In this document: in pieces, positions 53,992 through 63,270 of the stretch
How the letters are laid out: every line of letters begins with the position of its first letter
Position numbering within the stretch: position 1 is the first letter of the stretch
Notes under the pieces: model-generated
Told to the model about the DNA's origin: nothing
Database searches by the model: none
Seen by the model: the letters and a program-made list of their open reading frames with translations, nothing else
DNA from: Anaerosolibacter carboniphilus
GTDB lineage: Bacteria; Bacillota; Clostridia; Peptostreptococcales; Thermotaleaceae
Reading direction: 5' to 3'
DNA: 64,000 bases
Assembly (NCBI RefSeq): GCF_014205875.1
Contig: NZ_JACHEN010000020.1
Location: 36,265 to 100,264 of the forward strand
Position numbers and translations under genes: made by a program

Positions 53992-54002
53992 CTAAAACTG
54001 AA

Positions 54003-54033
54003 AAAGACTGGAAAATTCACTTTCCAGTCTTTT
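54003..54033. terminator. Bidirectional terminator
   Basis: AAAGACTGGAAA / TTTCCAGTCTTT between convergent genes, with T run. Confidence 0.85.
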
Positions 54034-54061
54034 CTCTATTTTATAAATTCATTCAATCTAC

Positions 54062-55078
54062 CTAAATAAGCTTGATATTTCCATTAAATACAATAAATGA
54101 ACTCACTGCAACAATAAGAAGGACTATCACATAACAACTTTCGAAAATATTTCCCCATGTACTTCCTGTGCTCATAAGGGGTAGCCTTACCCTAAAACTT
54201 AAAACGCTATTGATGATTTGATACACTTTGAATCTTTTTAGTTTTTTCTTAAGTCCCAGTTTATTTATAATCATTGGTATAATGGAAAGGGGAACCCCCT
54301 CTTTGGTGAGGGCATCCGTCAAATAAAGATGACTAAAATATCCTATCATAAAGGGCTGCATAATCCATGCATGCCCGATTTTATTGCCCAAGTACCAGGC
54401 AGCTATAGCAAACAGTATAAAACCTTCTATAGAGTGTAGAAAACTCCTATGGGGAAATATGGCTATTCCTATGAATAGTAGTCCAATAAGATATAGATAA
54501 ATATTCCCGCCATTTAGATAGCTATATCTAATGATCCCTGCTCCTGTCCCGCCATAGATTAAGATCATGGCTCCACGCTTTAAGAAATTTCCTCCTTTGT
54601 AGACTATAGACATAATTCCTTCATATAGATTCCCAATAACAGGTATGTTTCTTAAAAGGTATCGCCCTTTTCTACCCATAAATCCAAGTAATATGAAAAG
54701 AATTGCTGCAGCATAAGTAATGGTTATTGCATAGTCCTTCGTAGGCTCTAAACTTGATAGAATGCCTATAAAAGCTCCTGGATTGAAAAGTATGTACACT
54801 CCAATTCCAAGAGTAAATACGAACCCTATGATTGTTTCTATGATCCTTTCTAACGTATTGATTGCTCCTTTGGCCATTCCCGTTACAGGATTAAGATGAT
54901 TAATTTTACTGTGCTGACTATCGGCATCAGCCATGAGACCTGCCATCCCTGCCACAGCCATTCCTGCAATGGTTAAGCTCTGAGCAACGCCTTCAAAGGG
55001 CAATACATTAAATGCTGGCACTGTTGAAGCAATGACATAACTTAATACACCTATCTGAAAATGGGTCTTACCCATCAT
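54062..55078 (-). CDS. YdjM-like membrane-bound metal-dependent hydrolase
   Basis: 338 residues from ATG 55078 (GGAGGTG seven bases upstream). N-terminus MGKTHFQIGVLSYVIASTVP with the conserved His; MADADSQHSKINHL and PHRSFLHSIEGFILF hold the DxxHxxS- and HRxxxHS-type motifs of the LexA-binding/YdjM family, then ten or so helices. In other bacteria such proteins are SOS-regulated membrane proteins. It is encoded near two SOS boxes, though no box is seen in front of this gene. Confidence 0.85.
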   Translation of the reverse strand: MMGKTHFQIGVLSYVIASTVPAFNVLPFEGVAQSLTIAGMAVAGMAGLMADADSQHSKINHLNPVTGMAKGAINTLERIIETIIGFVFTLGIGVYILFNPGAFIGILSSLEPTKDYAITITYAAAILFILLGFMGRKGRYLLRNIPVIGNLYEGIMSIVYKGGNFLKRGAMILIYGGTGAGIIRYSYLNGGNIYLYLIGLLFIGIAIFPHRSFLHSIEGFILFAIAAWYLGNKIGHAWIMQPFMIGYFSHLYLTDALTKEGVPLSIIPMIINKLGLKKKLKRFKVYQIINSVLSFRVRLPLMSTGSTWGNIFESCYVIVLLIVAVSSFIVFNGNIKLI

Positions 55079-55533
55079 ATTAATGCACCTCCGTAAAAAA
55101 ATAGGTTCTGATCCCAGCATTAGGACCAGAGCCACTGTATTGATTCATTTTATTTTAGCACATTTCTCTGTTCAAACACAAAGCCATTTACATTAAAATT
55201 ACCCTTTCCAAATCACGAAAAATATTTATTTTCATGGATAAATCCCAGTATTTAAGCTGTCTATAGACTTTTCATCAATAAAGTTATTATCTGTGAGAAT
55301 AACATCATAAACGACAGATTTGTAGAAAAAAATCGGTTCTAATCATAAATTATGAGCCAAATTTCTTATTGAGTATCCCTGCTAATTTTGCTAAAATTTA
55401 CTTCAGATAGAAAAAACGAGTACATAATATATAACCCTTTGGAAAGCTTGAGGGTATTTTTTATTGCTTTTCAATCTATATATAGTACACCAGCTATATT
55501 CGCGCACAATATATAGAAGAAAGGAAGTTGGAA
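55079..55533. other. 455-base region upstream of nrdD
   Basis: No gene seen. It carries the paired NrdR boxes at its right end and an AT-rich region that should hold the nrdD promoter. The rest shows no clear structure. Confidence 0.5.
55476..55516 (+). promoter_or_regulatory. Two NrdR boxes, 31 bases apart
   Basis: CTATATATAG at 55476-55485 and CAATATATAG at 55507-55516 both match the NrdR core (C-w-AtATaT-w-G). Start-to-start distance is 31 bases, three turns of the helix, which is the typical spacing for NrdR pairs. They lie just upstream of nrdD. Confidence 0.8.
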
Positions 55534-57906
55534 ATGATCGACAAAATCAAGAAGAGAGATGGCCGAATTATTAACTTTGTTCCTCAGAAAATTACAGCAG
55601 CAATTTTTAAAGCAGCCCAGGCTGCCGCTAAGAAAGAAGACCGGGAAGCAGACTATGACATCGCTGAAAAGCTGACGGAAGATGTGATGGCTTTATTGAA
55701 CAAAAAATACATAGGAGAAATTCCTACTGTTGAACAAGTGCAGGATGCGGTTATAAAGATATTGATTGAAGCAGGACATGCAAAGACAAGCGAAAATTAC
55801 ATCCTCTATAGGGCAGATCGTACAAGAAGCAGAGAGTCAAAATCTCGCTTGATGAGAACCATAGAAGCAATCACTCTAAAGGATGCCACCGAAAGTAACA
55901 CAAAAAGAGAAAATGCCAATATTGATGGAAATACTGCAATGGGTACAATGCTTCAGTATGGGAGTGCTGTTTCAAAGGAGTTTTGTAAAACCCATATGTT
56001 GAAGCCTGAGCATGCCTTTGCCCACGATAATGGAGATATACATATTCATGATCTTGACTTCTTTAATATGGGCACGCTAACCTGTGCTCAAATAGATATT
56101 ATCAACTTGTTTGAAGGTGGATTCTCTACAGGTCACGGCTTTTTAAGAGAGCCGCAGGACATCATGAGTTATGCTGCATTAGCTGCTATAGCTATTCAGT
56201 CCAACCAAAATGATCAACACGGCGGACAAAGTATCCCCTTTTTCGACTTTGGTCTTGCGCTAGGGGTAAAGAAGACTTACAAAAGACTTTATAAATCTAA
56301 TATGGCAAAAGCCATTGCAATATATTGCAGCTTTGAGGATGAAGAACCAGAGAAAATAGCAGATGAAATTATCCAAGAATCTCAACTAGTTTCTAAACTC
56401 CCATTAACCATGGAAAATGATCCTTCCTATGTGGATGTGGAAATAGATTTATTAGCGAAAAAGCTAAACATCAGCAAAGAACAAGCTGTAAAAATACATA
56501 AATTCACGAAAAAATATACTTTCCAAGAAACTGATAGAAGAACCTATCAAGCAATGGAAGCTTTTATACATAATCTTAATACGATGCATTCAAGAGCAGG
56601 TGCCCAAGTACCCTTTAGCAGCATAAACTTTGGGACAGATACTTCTATAGAAGGCAGAACAATTTCTAGAAATCTGCTATTGGCAACAGAATCAGGCCTT
56701 GGAAATGGAGAGACAGCAATATTTCCAATACTGATTTTTAAAGTTAAGGAAGGCGTGAACTATAATCCTGAAGACCCGAACTATGATTTGTTTAAATTAT
56801 CCTGCAGGGTATCTGCAAAAAGATTGTTCCCCAACTTTAGCTTCTTAGATGCATCTTTTAATGCTCAGTACTATATACCTGGTCGTCCTGAAACAGAAGT
56901 CACCTATATGGGCTGTAGAACCCGGGTGATCGGAAATGTCTACGATAAGGAAAGAGAAATTGTTACAGGTAGAGGAAATATTTCCTTTACGTCGATCAAC
57001 CTGCCAAGACTGGCAATCAAACATGGCCAGGCAGCAAAAGGAGAAGCAAATATCGATGGTTTTTTCTCAGAGTTGAATGAAAAGATTGATCTGGTCATTG
57101 ATCAACTAATGGAGAGAATGAAGGTACAGCAGAGTAAAAGGGTAAAGAACTTTCCTTTCTTAATGGGTCAAGGCATTTGGATAGATTCCGATAAACTTGA
57201 CTGGGATAGCGATTTGAGCGAAATCATAAAGCATGGTACCCTAACGGTTGGATTTATTGGCTTGGCTGAAACATTGAAGGCTTTAATTGGAAAGCATCAC
57301 GGTGAAAGCCAAAAAGCCCAAGAACTTGGACTAAAAATAGTAAAGTTTATGCGTGATAAGTTGGATACTACGGCCGAAAAATACAAACTTAATTTCTCAT
57401 TAATCGCTACACCTGCCGAGGGATTATCCGGAAGGTTTACACGAATAGACCGCAAAGTATTTGGAGAAATTCCAGGAGTTACAGACAAGGACTATTATAC
57501 AAACTCCTTCCATGTACCAGTCTATCACACCTTAAGCGCTTATGAAAAAATACAGTTAGAGGCGCCTTATCATACCTTTACAAATGCAGGTCACATTACA
57601 TATATAGAGTTGGATGGAAAGCCTTCAGATAACTTAGAAGCCTTTGAAACAATTGTTAGAGCCATGAAAGATGCAGGGGTTGGATATGGCAGTATCAATC
57701 ACCCTGTAGATCGGGATCCTGTTTGTGGATTCAATGGCGTTATCGATGATATTTGCCCTGGATGTGGTCGAACAGAAGAAGACGGGGTAAAATTTGAAAG
57801 AATTCGGAGAATAACAGGTTACTTAGTAGGAACAATCGATCGATTCAACGACGCGAAGCTTGCAGAAGTGAAACAAAGAGTAAAACATAATTTTAAAAGG
57901 ATATAA
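55534..57906 (+). CDS. nrdD: Anaerobic ribonucleoside-triphosphate reductase
   Basis: 790 residues from ATG 55534 (AAAGGAAG upstream). ATP-cone at 1-95 (IKKRDGRIINFVPQKITAAI). The catalytic core has DIHIHDLDFFNMGTLTC and GGQSIPFFDFG; the Zn-cysteine cluster is DPVCGFNGVIDDICPGCGRT near residue 730. The glycyl-radical site is RRITGYLVGTIDRFNDAK close to the C-terminus, the Gly being the radical position. It makes dNTPs from NTPs without oxygen, with formate as reductant. nrdG follows 13 bases later; NrdR should repress both. Confidence 0.97.
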   Translation: MIDKIKKRDGRIINFVPQKITAAIFKAAQAAAKKEDREADYDIAEKLTEDVMALLNKKYIGEIPTVEQVQDAVIKILIEAGHAKTSENYILYRADRTRSRESKSRLMRTIEAITLKDATESNTKRENANIDGNTAMGTMLQYGSAVSKEFCKTHMLKPEHAFAHDNGDIHIHDLDFFNMGTLTCAQIDIINLFEGGFSTGHGFLREPQDIMSYAALAAIAIQSNQNDQHGGQSIPFFDFGLALGVKKTYKRLYKSNMAKAIAIYCSFEDEEPEKIADEIIQESQLVSKLPLTMENDPSYVDVEIDLLAKKLNISKEQAVKIHKFTKKYTFQETDRRTYQAMEAFIHNLNTMHSRAGAQVPFSSINFGTDTSIEGRTISRNLLLATESGLGNGETAIFPILIFKVKEGVNYNPEDPNYDLFKLSCRVSAKRLFPNFSFLDASFNAQYYIPGRPETEVTYMGCRTRVIGNVYDKEREIVTGRGNISFTSINLPRLAIKHGQAAKGEANIDGFFSELNEKIDLVIDQLMERMKVQQSKRVKNFPFLMGQGIWIDSDKLDWDSDLSEIIKHGTLTVGFIGLAETLKALIGKHHGESQKAQELGLKIVKFMRDKLDTTAEKYKLNFSLIATPAEGLSGRFTRIDRKVFGEIPGVTDKDYYTNSFHVPVYHTLSAYEKIQLEAPYHTFTNAGHITYIELDGKPSDNLEAFETIVRAMKDAGVGYGSINHPVDRDPVCGFNGVIDDICPGCGRTEEDGVKFERIRRITGYLVGTIDRFNDAKLAEVKQRVKHNFKRI

Positions 57907-57919
57907 AGGATGTGGTTAA

Positions 57920-58471
57920 ATGCTCGTCCGTTTAGCTCACAAAATGACGAGGGATAGTATTGTTGATGGACCGGGTCTTCGAGCGGTCATTTGGACTCAG
58001 GGCTGTAAGCATAAATGTAAAGGCTGTCACAATCCTTCTACCCATGACTTCAATGGTGGGTTCCTCATGGATACACAGGATATTATATCGGAATTAGAAA
58101 CTTTAAAGTTAAATCGTGGCATTACCTTTAGCGGTGGCGAACCCTTCGAACAACCCCTAGAATGTCTCGAAATTGCCAAGCAGGCAAAGGAATTAGGTTT
58201 GAATATTTGGTGTTATACTGGTTATACCTTCGAGGAACTGACCAATGTGAAAAGCTTTAAGTATAAAGAAGGCTGGCTAGAATTTCTAAAATACATTGAT
58301 GTACTCATTGACGGCCCCTTTATTCTTGAAAAGAAAAATCTACTACTAAGATTTCGAGGGTCAGAAAATCAAAGAATTTTAGATGTGCAGCGATCCTTAA
58401 AATTGAAAATGCCAGTTCTACATGAAGACTATCATGAAATCCATATAGATGAAGCAGCCATAGCCCGATAG
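57920..58471 (+). CDS. nrdG: Anaerobic ribonucleotide reductase activating protein
   Basis: 183 residues. Radical-SAM cluster motif GCKHKCKGCHNP (CxxxCxxC) near residue 30 and the GGE motif FSGGEPFEQP at about 73. NrdG reduces SAM to make the glycyl radical in NrdD. The gene overlaps no other but is tightly spaced in the nrdDG operon and ends at its own terminator. Confidence 0.97.
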   Translation: MLVRLAHKMTRDSIVDGPGLRAVIWTQGCKHKCKGCHNPSTHDFNGGFLMDTQDIISELETLKLNRGITFSGGEPFEQPLECLEIAKQAKELGLNIWCYTGYTFEELTNVKSFKYKEGWLEFLKYIDVLIDGPFILEKKNLLLRFRGSENQRILDVQRSLKLKMPVLHEDYHEIHIDEAAIAR

Positions 58472-58498
58472 ACAAATTGAGTAAATACATACAAACTA

Positions 58499-58535
58499 TA
58501 AAAACCATGGAAAGACATTTGTTCCATGGTTTTTT
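58499..58535. terminator. Terminator of nrdDG
   Basis: AAAACCATGGAA / TTCCATGGTTTT stem and T run, about 30 bases past nrdG. Confidence 0.85.
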
Positions 58536-58565
58536 ATGTTCTCAAAGCTGCCAACTTATTGATTG

Positions 58566-59048
58566 TTAACTGGAAATAGAGATACTATCTATCATGCAGT
58601 GTAGAAGGCCCGCTAAATCTTTAGGTGCCAACTCTATTTGATGCCCTATCTTCCCTGCGCTTACAATGAATGTATCTAATTCTCTGCAGGAGCTATCCAG
58701 TACAGTTTTATATTCTTTTTTCATTCCTATAGGCGAGCATCCCCCGCGAATATACCCTGTAACTTTGTTAATATCAGTAACCTTAATCATCTCAACCGCT
58801 TTTTCATTTACTGCCTTTGCTGCTGCTTTTAAATCAAGTTCTCTAGCAACAGGAATGACAAAAACATAGTATTCTCTGGTTGTTCCTTGGGTAACAAGAG
58901 TTTTGTAAACCTTTTCAACAGGCTGTCCTATTTTTGAAGCAACTGAAATACCATCTACCAAGCCATCTCCATGATCATAAGCATGTGTTTTATATAAAAT
59001 TCCTGCTTTATCAAGAATTCTCATAGTATTTGTCTTTAAATTTGCCAA
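58566..59048 (-). CDS. ybaK: YbaK/EbsC-type Cys-tRNA(Pro) deacylase
   Basis: 160 residues from ATG 59048 (AAAGGAGG). N-terminus MANLKTNTMRILDKAGILYK and the editing motif RGGCSPIGMKKEY near residue 100, with Lys45 in PVEKVYKTLV; FIVSAGKIGHQIELAPKDLA completes the fold. YbaK clears Cys from tRNA-Pro charged by mistake by ProRS. Monocistronic. Confidence 0.93.
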   Translation of the reverse strand: MANLKTNTMRILDKAGILYKTHAYDHGDGLVDGISVASKIGQPVEKVYKTLVTQGTTREYYVFVIPVARELDLKAAAKAVNEKAVEMIKVTDINKVTGYIRGGCSPIGMKKEYKTVLDSSCRELDTFIVSAGKIGHQIELAPKDLAGLLHCMIDSISISS

Positions 59049-59201
59049 TGGTTATCCCTCCTTTGATTATTTCATAGTACTAATTTCTACACATTTTATT
59101 TATTACCTTCTCAAATCAACAAGTAGGGGTTCTTTGTTCTACTTTGCCTCATTAAGGGTATATTTCATAATATATATTTAATGGCTTTATGAATGCCGTC
59201 G

Positions 59202-59253
59202 CTTTTAATCTCATAATTATATAACTAGCTTTATATAATTATGAGATTAAAAG
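59202..59253. promoter_or_regulatory. 23-bp inverted repeat in the recombinase leader
   Basis: Perfect arms CTTTTAATCTCATAATTATAT-AA and its complement around loop CTAGCT. The right arm ends inside the ribosome site (AAAGGTG) of the recombinase, eight bases before ATG 59262. It could be an operator, a translation-blocking hairpin, or part of an attachment site. Confidence 0.6.
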
Positions 59254-59261
59254 GTGATCAC

Positions 59262-60893
59262 ATGAAAGTTGCAATTTATTCTAGAAAATCTAAATTCACT
59301 GGCAAAGGTGAATCTACACAAAATCAAATAGAGTTATGCAAAGAATATGCTATAAAGCATTTCAGTATTGATGATTTCGTTGTATATGAAGATGAAGGCT
59401 TTTCTGGGGGAAATACAGACAGGCCAGAATATCAACGGATGCTTTCAGATGCAAAAAAGAAGAAGTTTGATACACTGATTTGCTATCGTTTGGATCGTAT
59501 CAGCAGGAATGTATTAGATTTTTCAAATACCATTGAAATGCTGCAAGCGTATAATATCTCTTTTGTATCTATTCGCGAACAGTTTGATACCTCTACCCCT
59601 ATGGGGCGTGCAATGATGTATATCTCTTCTGTATTTGCCCAACTTGAGCGAGAAACAATTGCTGAACGTATTCGTGATAATATGCACCAGCTAGCAAGAT
59701 CCGGCAGATGGTTAGGTGGTATTACTCCAACCGGTTTTGAAAGTGTTTCTTATACATATCAAGATGAAAACCTCTCTAAACGAAAGGCTTATAGACTTTC
59801 TCCTATCCCTGAAGAGCTTGATCTCATCAGATCAATCTACTATAAATACCTGGAATTGGAATCATTGACCAAATTAGAAAGCTGGTCTTTAGAAAGTCAT
59901 GTCAAAACCAGGAATGGGAATAATTTTGAAAAAAGCACTTTGAAAATGATATTAACCAACCCAGTTTATGCTGTCGCCGATCAATTACTCTATGAATACT
60001 TTGAATCTTATGGTGCAGACATGGCAGGGCCAAAACAGGAGTTTGATGGCTATCATGGCTTGATGGTATTTAATAAGCATGATGAAAAAAAGAAGAATAA
60101 AGTTATGCGCAAAGATAAATCGGAGTGGATTGTTGCTGTAGGAGATCATATGGGTATCATTCCATCGAAAGACTGGATACATGTGCAAAATCTAATTGAC
60201 GCAAATGCTGATAAGGCTCCCCGTGCGGGTACAGGAAACTATGGCATTCTAACCAGATTATTAAGATGTACAGAATGCGGTTCAAAAATGCGCGTTTCCT
60301 TAAAACATAATAAAAGCAAAGGCATTACGCACTACTACTATAAGTGCCTCATGAAAGAACAGTCTCGCGGGTCACACTGTAACATTCAAAACCTTAACGG
60401 TATAGATACTGATCAAATTGTACTTGGTGAACTTAAGAGACTTGCGTTTGATGAGAGTGATCTGGCTAAAGAATTAGGCTTAAAAAAGAAAACTATCCAT
60501 ACACTAAAAAAAGTATATGAATTAGATAGAAAACATCTTGAGAAAGAATTAGCAAAGCTTGAAACATCTATCCAAAATCTAACGCTGCAGTTAGCAGAAA
60601 ATCAAAATTCCTCAGCTTCAAAATATATCATACAACAAATCGAAAGTATCGACGTCCACATTGTAGAGATTAGAAAGAAACTTCAAGATATTGATGATGA
60701 AAATGAATCTTCTTTAATAAAACAAATGAATATCGAGATTATTCAGGAGCTCATGAAAAATTTCACTGAAAACTATGACAATCTAAGCTTTGAGGAAAAG
60801 AGAAAAATGCTAAATCAAATCATTGACGAAATCACTTGGGATGGAAATAGAATTGAAATAAATGTATTTGGCTATAATAGAACAAGTCTTTGA
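59262..60893 (+). CDS. Large serine recombinase
   Basis: 543 residues from ATG 59262 (AAAGGTGA). Resolvase catalytic domain: VAIYSRKSKFTGKGESTQNQ with the nucleophile Ser in YSRKS, and YRLDRISRNVLDFSNTIEML plus GRAMMYISSVFAQLERETIA. Recombinase domain at about 160-300, then a zinc ribbon (LRCTECGSKMRV, YYKCLMKEQSRGSHC) and a coiled coil (about 410-490). This is the large serine integrase/recombinase type used by phages, conjugative elements or spore-gene excision elements. No other mobile-element genes surround it. Confidence 0.93.
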   Translation: MKVAIYSRKSKFTGKGESTQNQIELCKEYAIKHFSIDDFVVYEDEGFSGGNTDRPEYQRMLSDAKKKKFDTLICYRLDRISRNVLDFSNTIEMLQAYNISFVSIREQFDTSTPMGRAMMYISSVFAQLERETIAERIRDNMHQLARSGRWLGGITPTGFESVSYTYQDENLSKRKAYRLSPIPEELDLIRSIYYKYLELESLTKLESWSLESHVKTRNGNNFEKSTLKMILTNPVYAVADQLLYEYFESYGADMAGPKQEFDGYHGLMVFNKHDEKKKNKVMRKDKSEWIVAVGDHMGIIPSKDWIHVQNLIDANADKAPRAGTGNYGILTRLLRCTECGSKMRVSLKHNKSKGITHYYYKCLMKEQSRGSHCNIQNLNGIDTDQIVLGELKRLAFDESDLAKELGLKKKTIHTLKKVYELDRKHLEKELAKLETSIQNLTLQLAENQNSSASKYIIQQIESIDVHIVEIRKKLQDIDDENESSLIKQMNIEIIQELMKNFTENYDNLSFEEKRKMLNQIIDEITWDGNRIEINVFGYNRTSL

Positions 60894-61061
60894 CTTTTCA
60901 GCCTTGAATTCAAGATTTTCATGCCCTACAGAAGAATTTTCATCTTCTCCAGGAACGCTTCCCGAGATATCTAATAAAAATCCACCTATCGAATCATCAT
61001 ATTCAGCTGTAAGCGCTAAATTGAGTTCTTCATTAAGCTCATCTATATTAAGAACCAATTT
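60891..61061 (-). pseudogene. Remnant of a CorC/HlyC-type domain
   Basis: The minus frame gives LVLNIDELNEELNLALTAEY, DDSIGGFLLDISGSVPGEDE and HENLEFKAEK, the C-terminal transporter-associated (CorC_HlyC) domain of hemolysin-type proteins. The CBS and membrane parts are absent, and the frame runs into the recombinase gene at its end. A leftover of a gene cut at the recombinase boundary. Confidence 0.7.
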
Positions 61062-61268
61062 ATTTTTCTCAGCCTGTCCAACCCTTACAGCGTCTAGAGA
61101 AAGATATAGTAATTCATTATAAGTAATAGTATAATTAGTATGATAATTTCGAGTATAGAATTAGTGTGAGAAGCTATGGGTCATTCTAATCGTCTTGTAG
61201 ATGACTAATTTGTTTTCTCAATATTAAAGTCTATATATAACCTGCATCTAAGCTGAAAGGAGACTCAT

Positions 61269-62312
61269 ATATTAGATCCAGTATTTATTGATAAGCTGAA
61301 AAAGACTGCTATCTTCGTCGTTGCATTTTCTTTGTTGTTTATTCTGTTTTTCTCATCCCTGTCGTATACCCTACCCTTTGTTCTGGCGTTTATTATAGCT
61401 CTATGGACAAAACCATTAAACAAATATCTTCAGAAAAAATTTAAAATATCAAACGCTATCTCTTCAATTATATCTACAACCCTTGTGTTTTCATTACTAG
61501 GAATCCTAATATCCGCAGTATTATATAAAATTACAAATGAAGCAAGACTGCTGCTTACTAAAATCCCTAATCTTGAAACGATTAGAAGCTATGTTGAACT
61601 ATATCTTAACGAACTTAATAGCTTCTTTGGTCAGTTAGATCCTGCACTAATAGAAAAAGCTTATCCCCAACTTACAGCCATGCTGTCTGGTACCTTTGAT
61701 GTAACTGTAGGTATCCTAAATACCATTATCTCCTTTGTCATTGGACTTCCCGTCGCTCTCATGATTGCGTTCATTACATTTCTTGCTACCTATTTCTTTT
61801 CTAAAGATATGCCCGACATCGTAGAAAGATTCTATTCTATTTTTTCCTTTCACGGTAAGGAAAAAATGCATAGCATTCTTAAAGAGGGTAGTAGTATGAT
61901 TGCAGGCTATTTTAAAGCATACTCTACGGTGATATTTCTTACATTTCTTGAGACGTTAATTGGACTCTCAATATTAGGAATAGATTATGCCTTAATTCTC
62001 AGTATCTTATCAGCAATTATGGATGTACTCCCTATTCTAGGTATCAGTGCTGTCTACATACCCCTTGCGTTATATAATCTTTATTTGGGCAATACCTTTG
62101 TTGCTGTTGGACTATTGATTCTCTATGTGATTGTCACTGTAGCGAGACAAATCATTGAACCAAAGCTAGTTTCTACGACTTTAGATATTCATCCTGTAAT
62201 GATATTGGCAGCAATTTTCATTGGTTTAAAAGCATATGGCTTTCTTGGAATGATTTTTTTGATTGCCCTCATGGTAGTCTATAAGATATTATCAAAAGTG
62301 CGTATTTTGTAA
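61269..62312 (+). CDS. YtvI-like AI-2E family membrane protein
   Basis: 347 residues if read from an ATA at 61269, which lies six bases after the strong site AAAGGAG; the next usual start, TTG 61332, has none and would cut off the first 21 residues (LDPVFIDKLKKTAIFVVAF). Seven to eight helices in the AI-2E/YtvI pattern: TLPFVLAFIIALWTKPLNKY, GYFKAYSTVIFLTFLETLIG, LSAIMDVLPILGISAVYIPL, RQIIEPKLVSTTLDIHPVMI. YtvI relatives are sporulation membrane proteins. Substrate unknown. Confidence 0.85.
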   Translation: MLDPVFIDKLKKTAIFVVAFSLLFILFFSSLSYTLPFVLAFIIALWTKPLNKYLQKKFKISNAISSIISTTLVFSLLGILISAVLYKITNEARLLLTKIPNLETIRSYVELYLNELNSFFGQLDPALIEKAYPQLTAMLSGTFDVTVGILNTIISFVIGLPVALMIAFITFLATYFFSKDMPDIVERFYSIFSFHGKEKMHSILKEGSSMIAGYFKAYSTVIFLTFLETLIGLSILGIDYALILSILSAIMDVLPILGISAVYIPLALYNLYLGNTFVAVGLLILYVIVTVARQIIEPKLVSTTLDIHPVMILAAIFIGLKAYGFLGMIFLIALMVVYKILSKVRIL

Positions 62313-62320
62313 TGAAAAGA

Positions 62321-62382
62321 TGCTTAATAAAAGATGAAAGAAGCCAAAGAATTCTTTGGCTTCTTTCATCTTTTATTAAGCA
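62321..62382. terminator. 62-base perfect palindrome (bidirectional terminator)
   Basis: 31-base arms with no loop (TTCTTTGGCTTCTTTCATC and its complement as core). It separates the YtvI-like gene from the convergent small gene at 62387. Confidence 0.8.
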
Positions 62383-62386
62383 ATAT

Positions 62387-62491
62387 CTAGTCTTTTTTCT
62401 TTTTTTCTAATTCTTTCTCTCCTGCACGGATAAGAAGCATGCCTCCAACAGCAAATATTGTAAAGACAACGATTACTGCTATTACATCCAT
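62387..62491 (-). CDS. Small membrane protein (34 aa)
   Basis: ATG 62491 with GGAGG eight bases upstream; hydrophobic helix VIAVIVVFTIFAVGGMLLI and a basic-acidic tail (EKELEKKKKD). Single-pass membrane peptide, unknown function. Confidence 0.6.
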   Translation of the reverse strand: MDVIAVIVVFTIFAVGGMLLIRAGEKELEKKKKD

Positions 62492-62519
62492 GTGTATCCT
62501 CCTCTCCTCATTAAGTTTC

Positions 62520-62897
62520 CTAATGAAGAGAGATGCTTTTATACCTTTCCGAGTTATGTTTAGGTAATAATAAATCTTTTAGCCTTATAAAACAGTATTT
62601 CATGTTTTCTTCTCTATATTTATTTAATCGTTCTTTGCTCAAAGCGAGCGGGAGAAAGAAAATATTCTTTATGAAGAAATATACGCAACGCAGGAACAAA
62701 GATGCAGTGAAAACGATGCCTATTCTTTCTTTAACTATTCTAACATATAAAGTATCATTAGCATCAGTCAAAGGTGTAGCTATCACAAATCCAGTCGTTT
62801 TTTCTTGTTTATTATCTATATTGAAAAAGCCTGCACAAATAAAAATGATTATAACAATACACTGAATCATAATGATTTGAGATTTATGTCTCCACAT
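62520..62897 (-). CDS. Small membrane protein (125 aa)
   Basis: One N-terminal helix (IIMIQCIVIIIFICAGFFNI), an extracytoplasmic loop and a second helix (IGIVFTASLFLRCVYFFIKN), then a basic tail. Ribosome site GAGG. No recognised family; convergent or adjacent genes do not hint at function. Confidence 0.55.
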   Translation of the reverse strand: MWRHKSQIIMIQCIVIIIFICAGFFNIDNKQEKTTGFVIATPLTDANDTLYVRIVKERIGIVFTASLFLRCVYFFIKNIFFLPLALSKERLNKYREENMKYCFIRLKDLLLPKHNSERYKSISLH

Positions 62898-63075
62898 TTT
62901 ACCCTCACCGCCATTATCCTATGCATACCTGATAGTCTTATTATATACTCGTTTGTTTTATAATGCACAACATTTCCTCAAAGGAAAATAATGAATTGTT
63001 ATCAAAAGCATACTAGTCTTCCTATGTCGATTACCTAATGATAGTCTATTGATTTTCATTCTCTTTCTCCATTTA

Positions 63076-63270
63076 AGAGATATAGCAGAAGCTATAAGCA
63101 TGGCAGATCGAGTGGTTGTTTTGTCCAAAAGACCAGCATGCGTAAAGAGTGTTCACGAAATCAAATTGACGTTAGACGTGGAACGAACACCTCTTACTTC
63201 AAGGGAAGCTCCTGAATTCAGACATTATTTCAACACCATATGGAAGGAGCTGGATATACATGTTAAATAA
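63076..63270 (+). pseudogene. C-terminal fragment of an ABC transporter ATPase
   Basis: Starting at the H-loop-proximal RDIAEAISMADRVVVLSKRP, it continues VHEIKLTLDVERTPLTSREA and FNTIWKELDI, the normal end of SsuB/TauB-type ATPases. Walker A, signature and Walker B are absent. It overlaps the permease start by 11 bases, as in intact operons. It is not simply the missing half of the ATPase at 37168, since both keep a differing copy of D-I-x-x-A-I. Confidence 0.82.

Noticed and set aside
37168..63270. Simple insertion of a 25-kb element splitting one ATPase gene
   Set aside because: Both fragments retain a diverged copy of the same D-I-x-x-A-I region (15 of 18 bases), which a clean insertion would not leave, and no flanking duplication fits.
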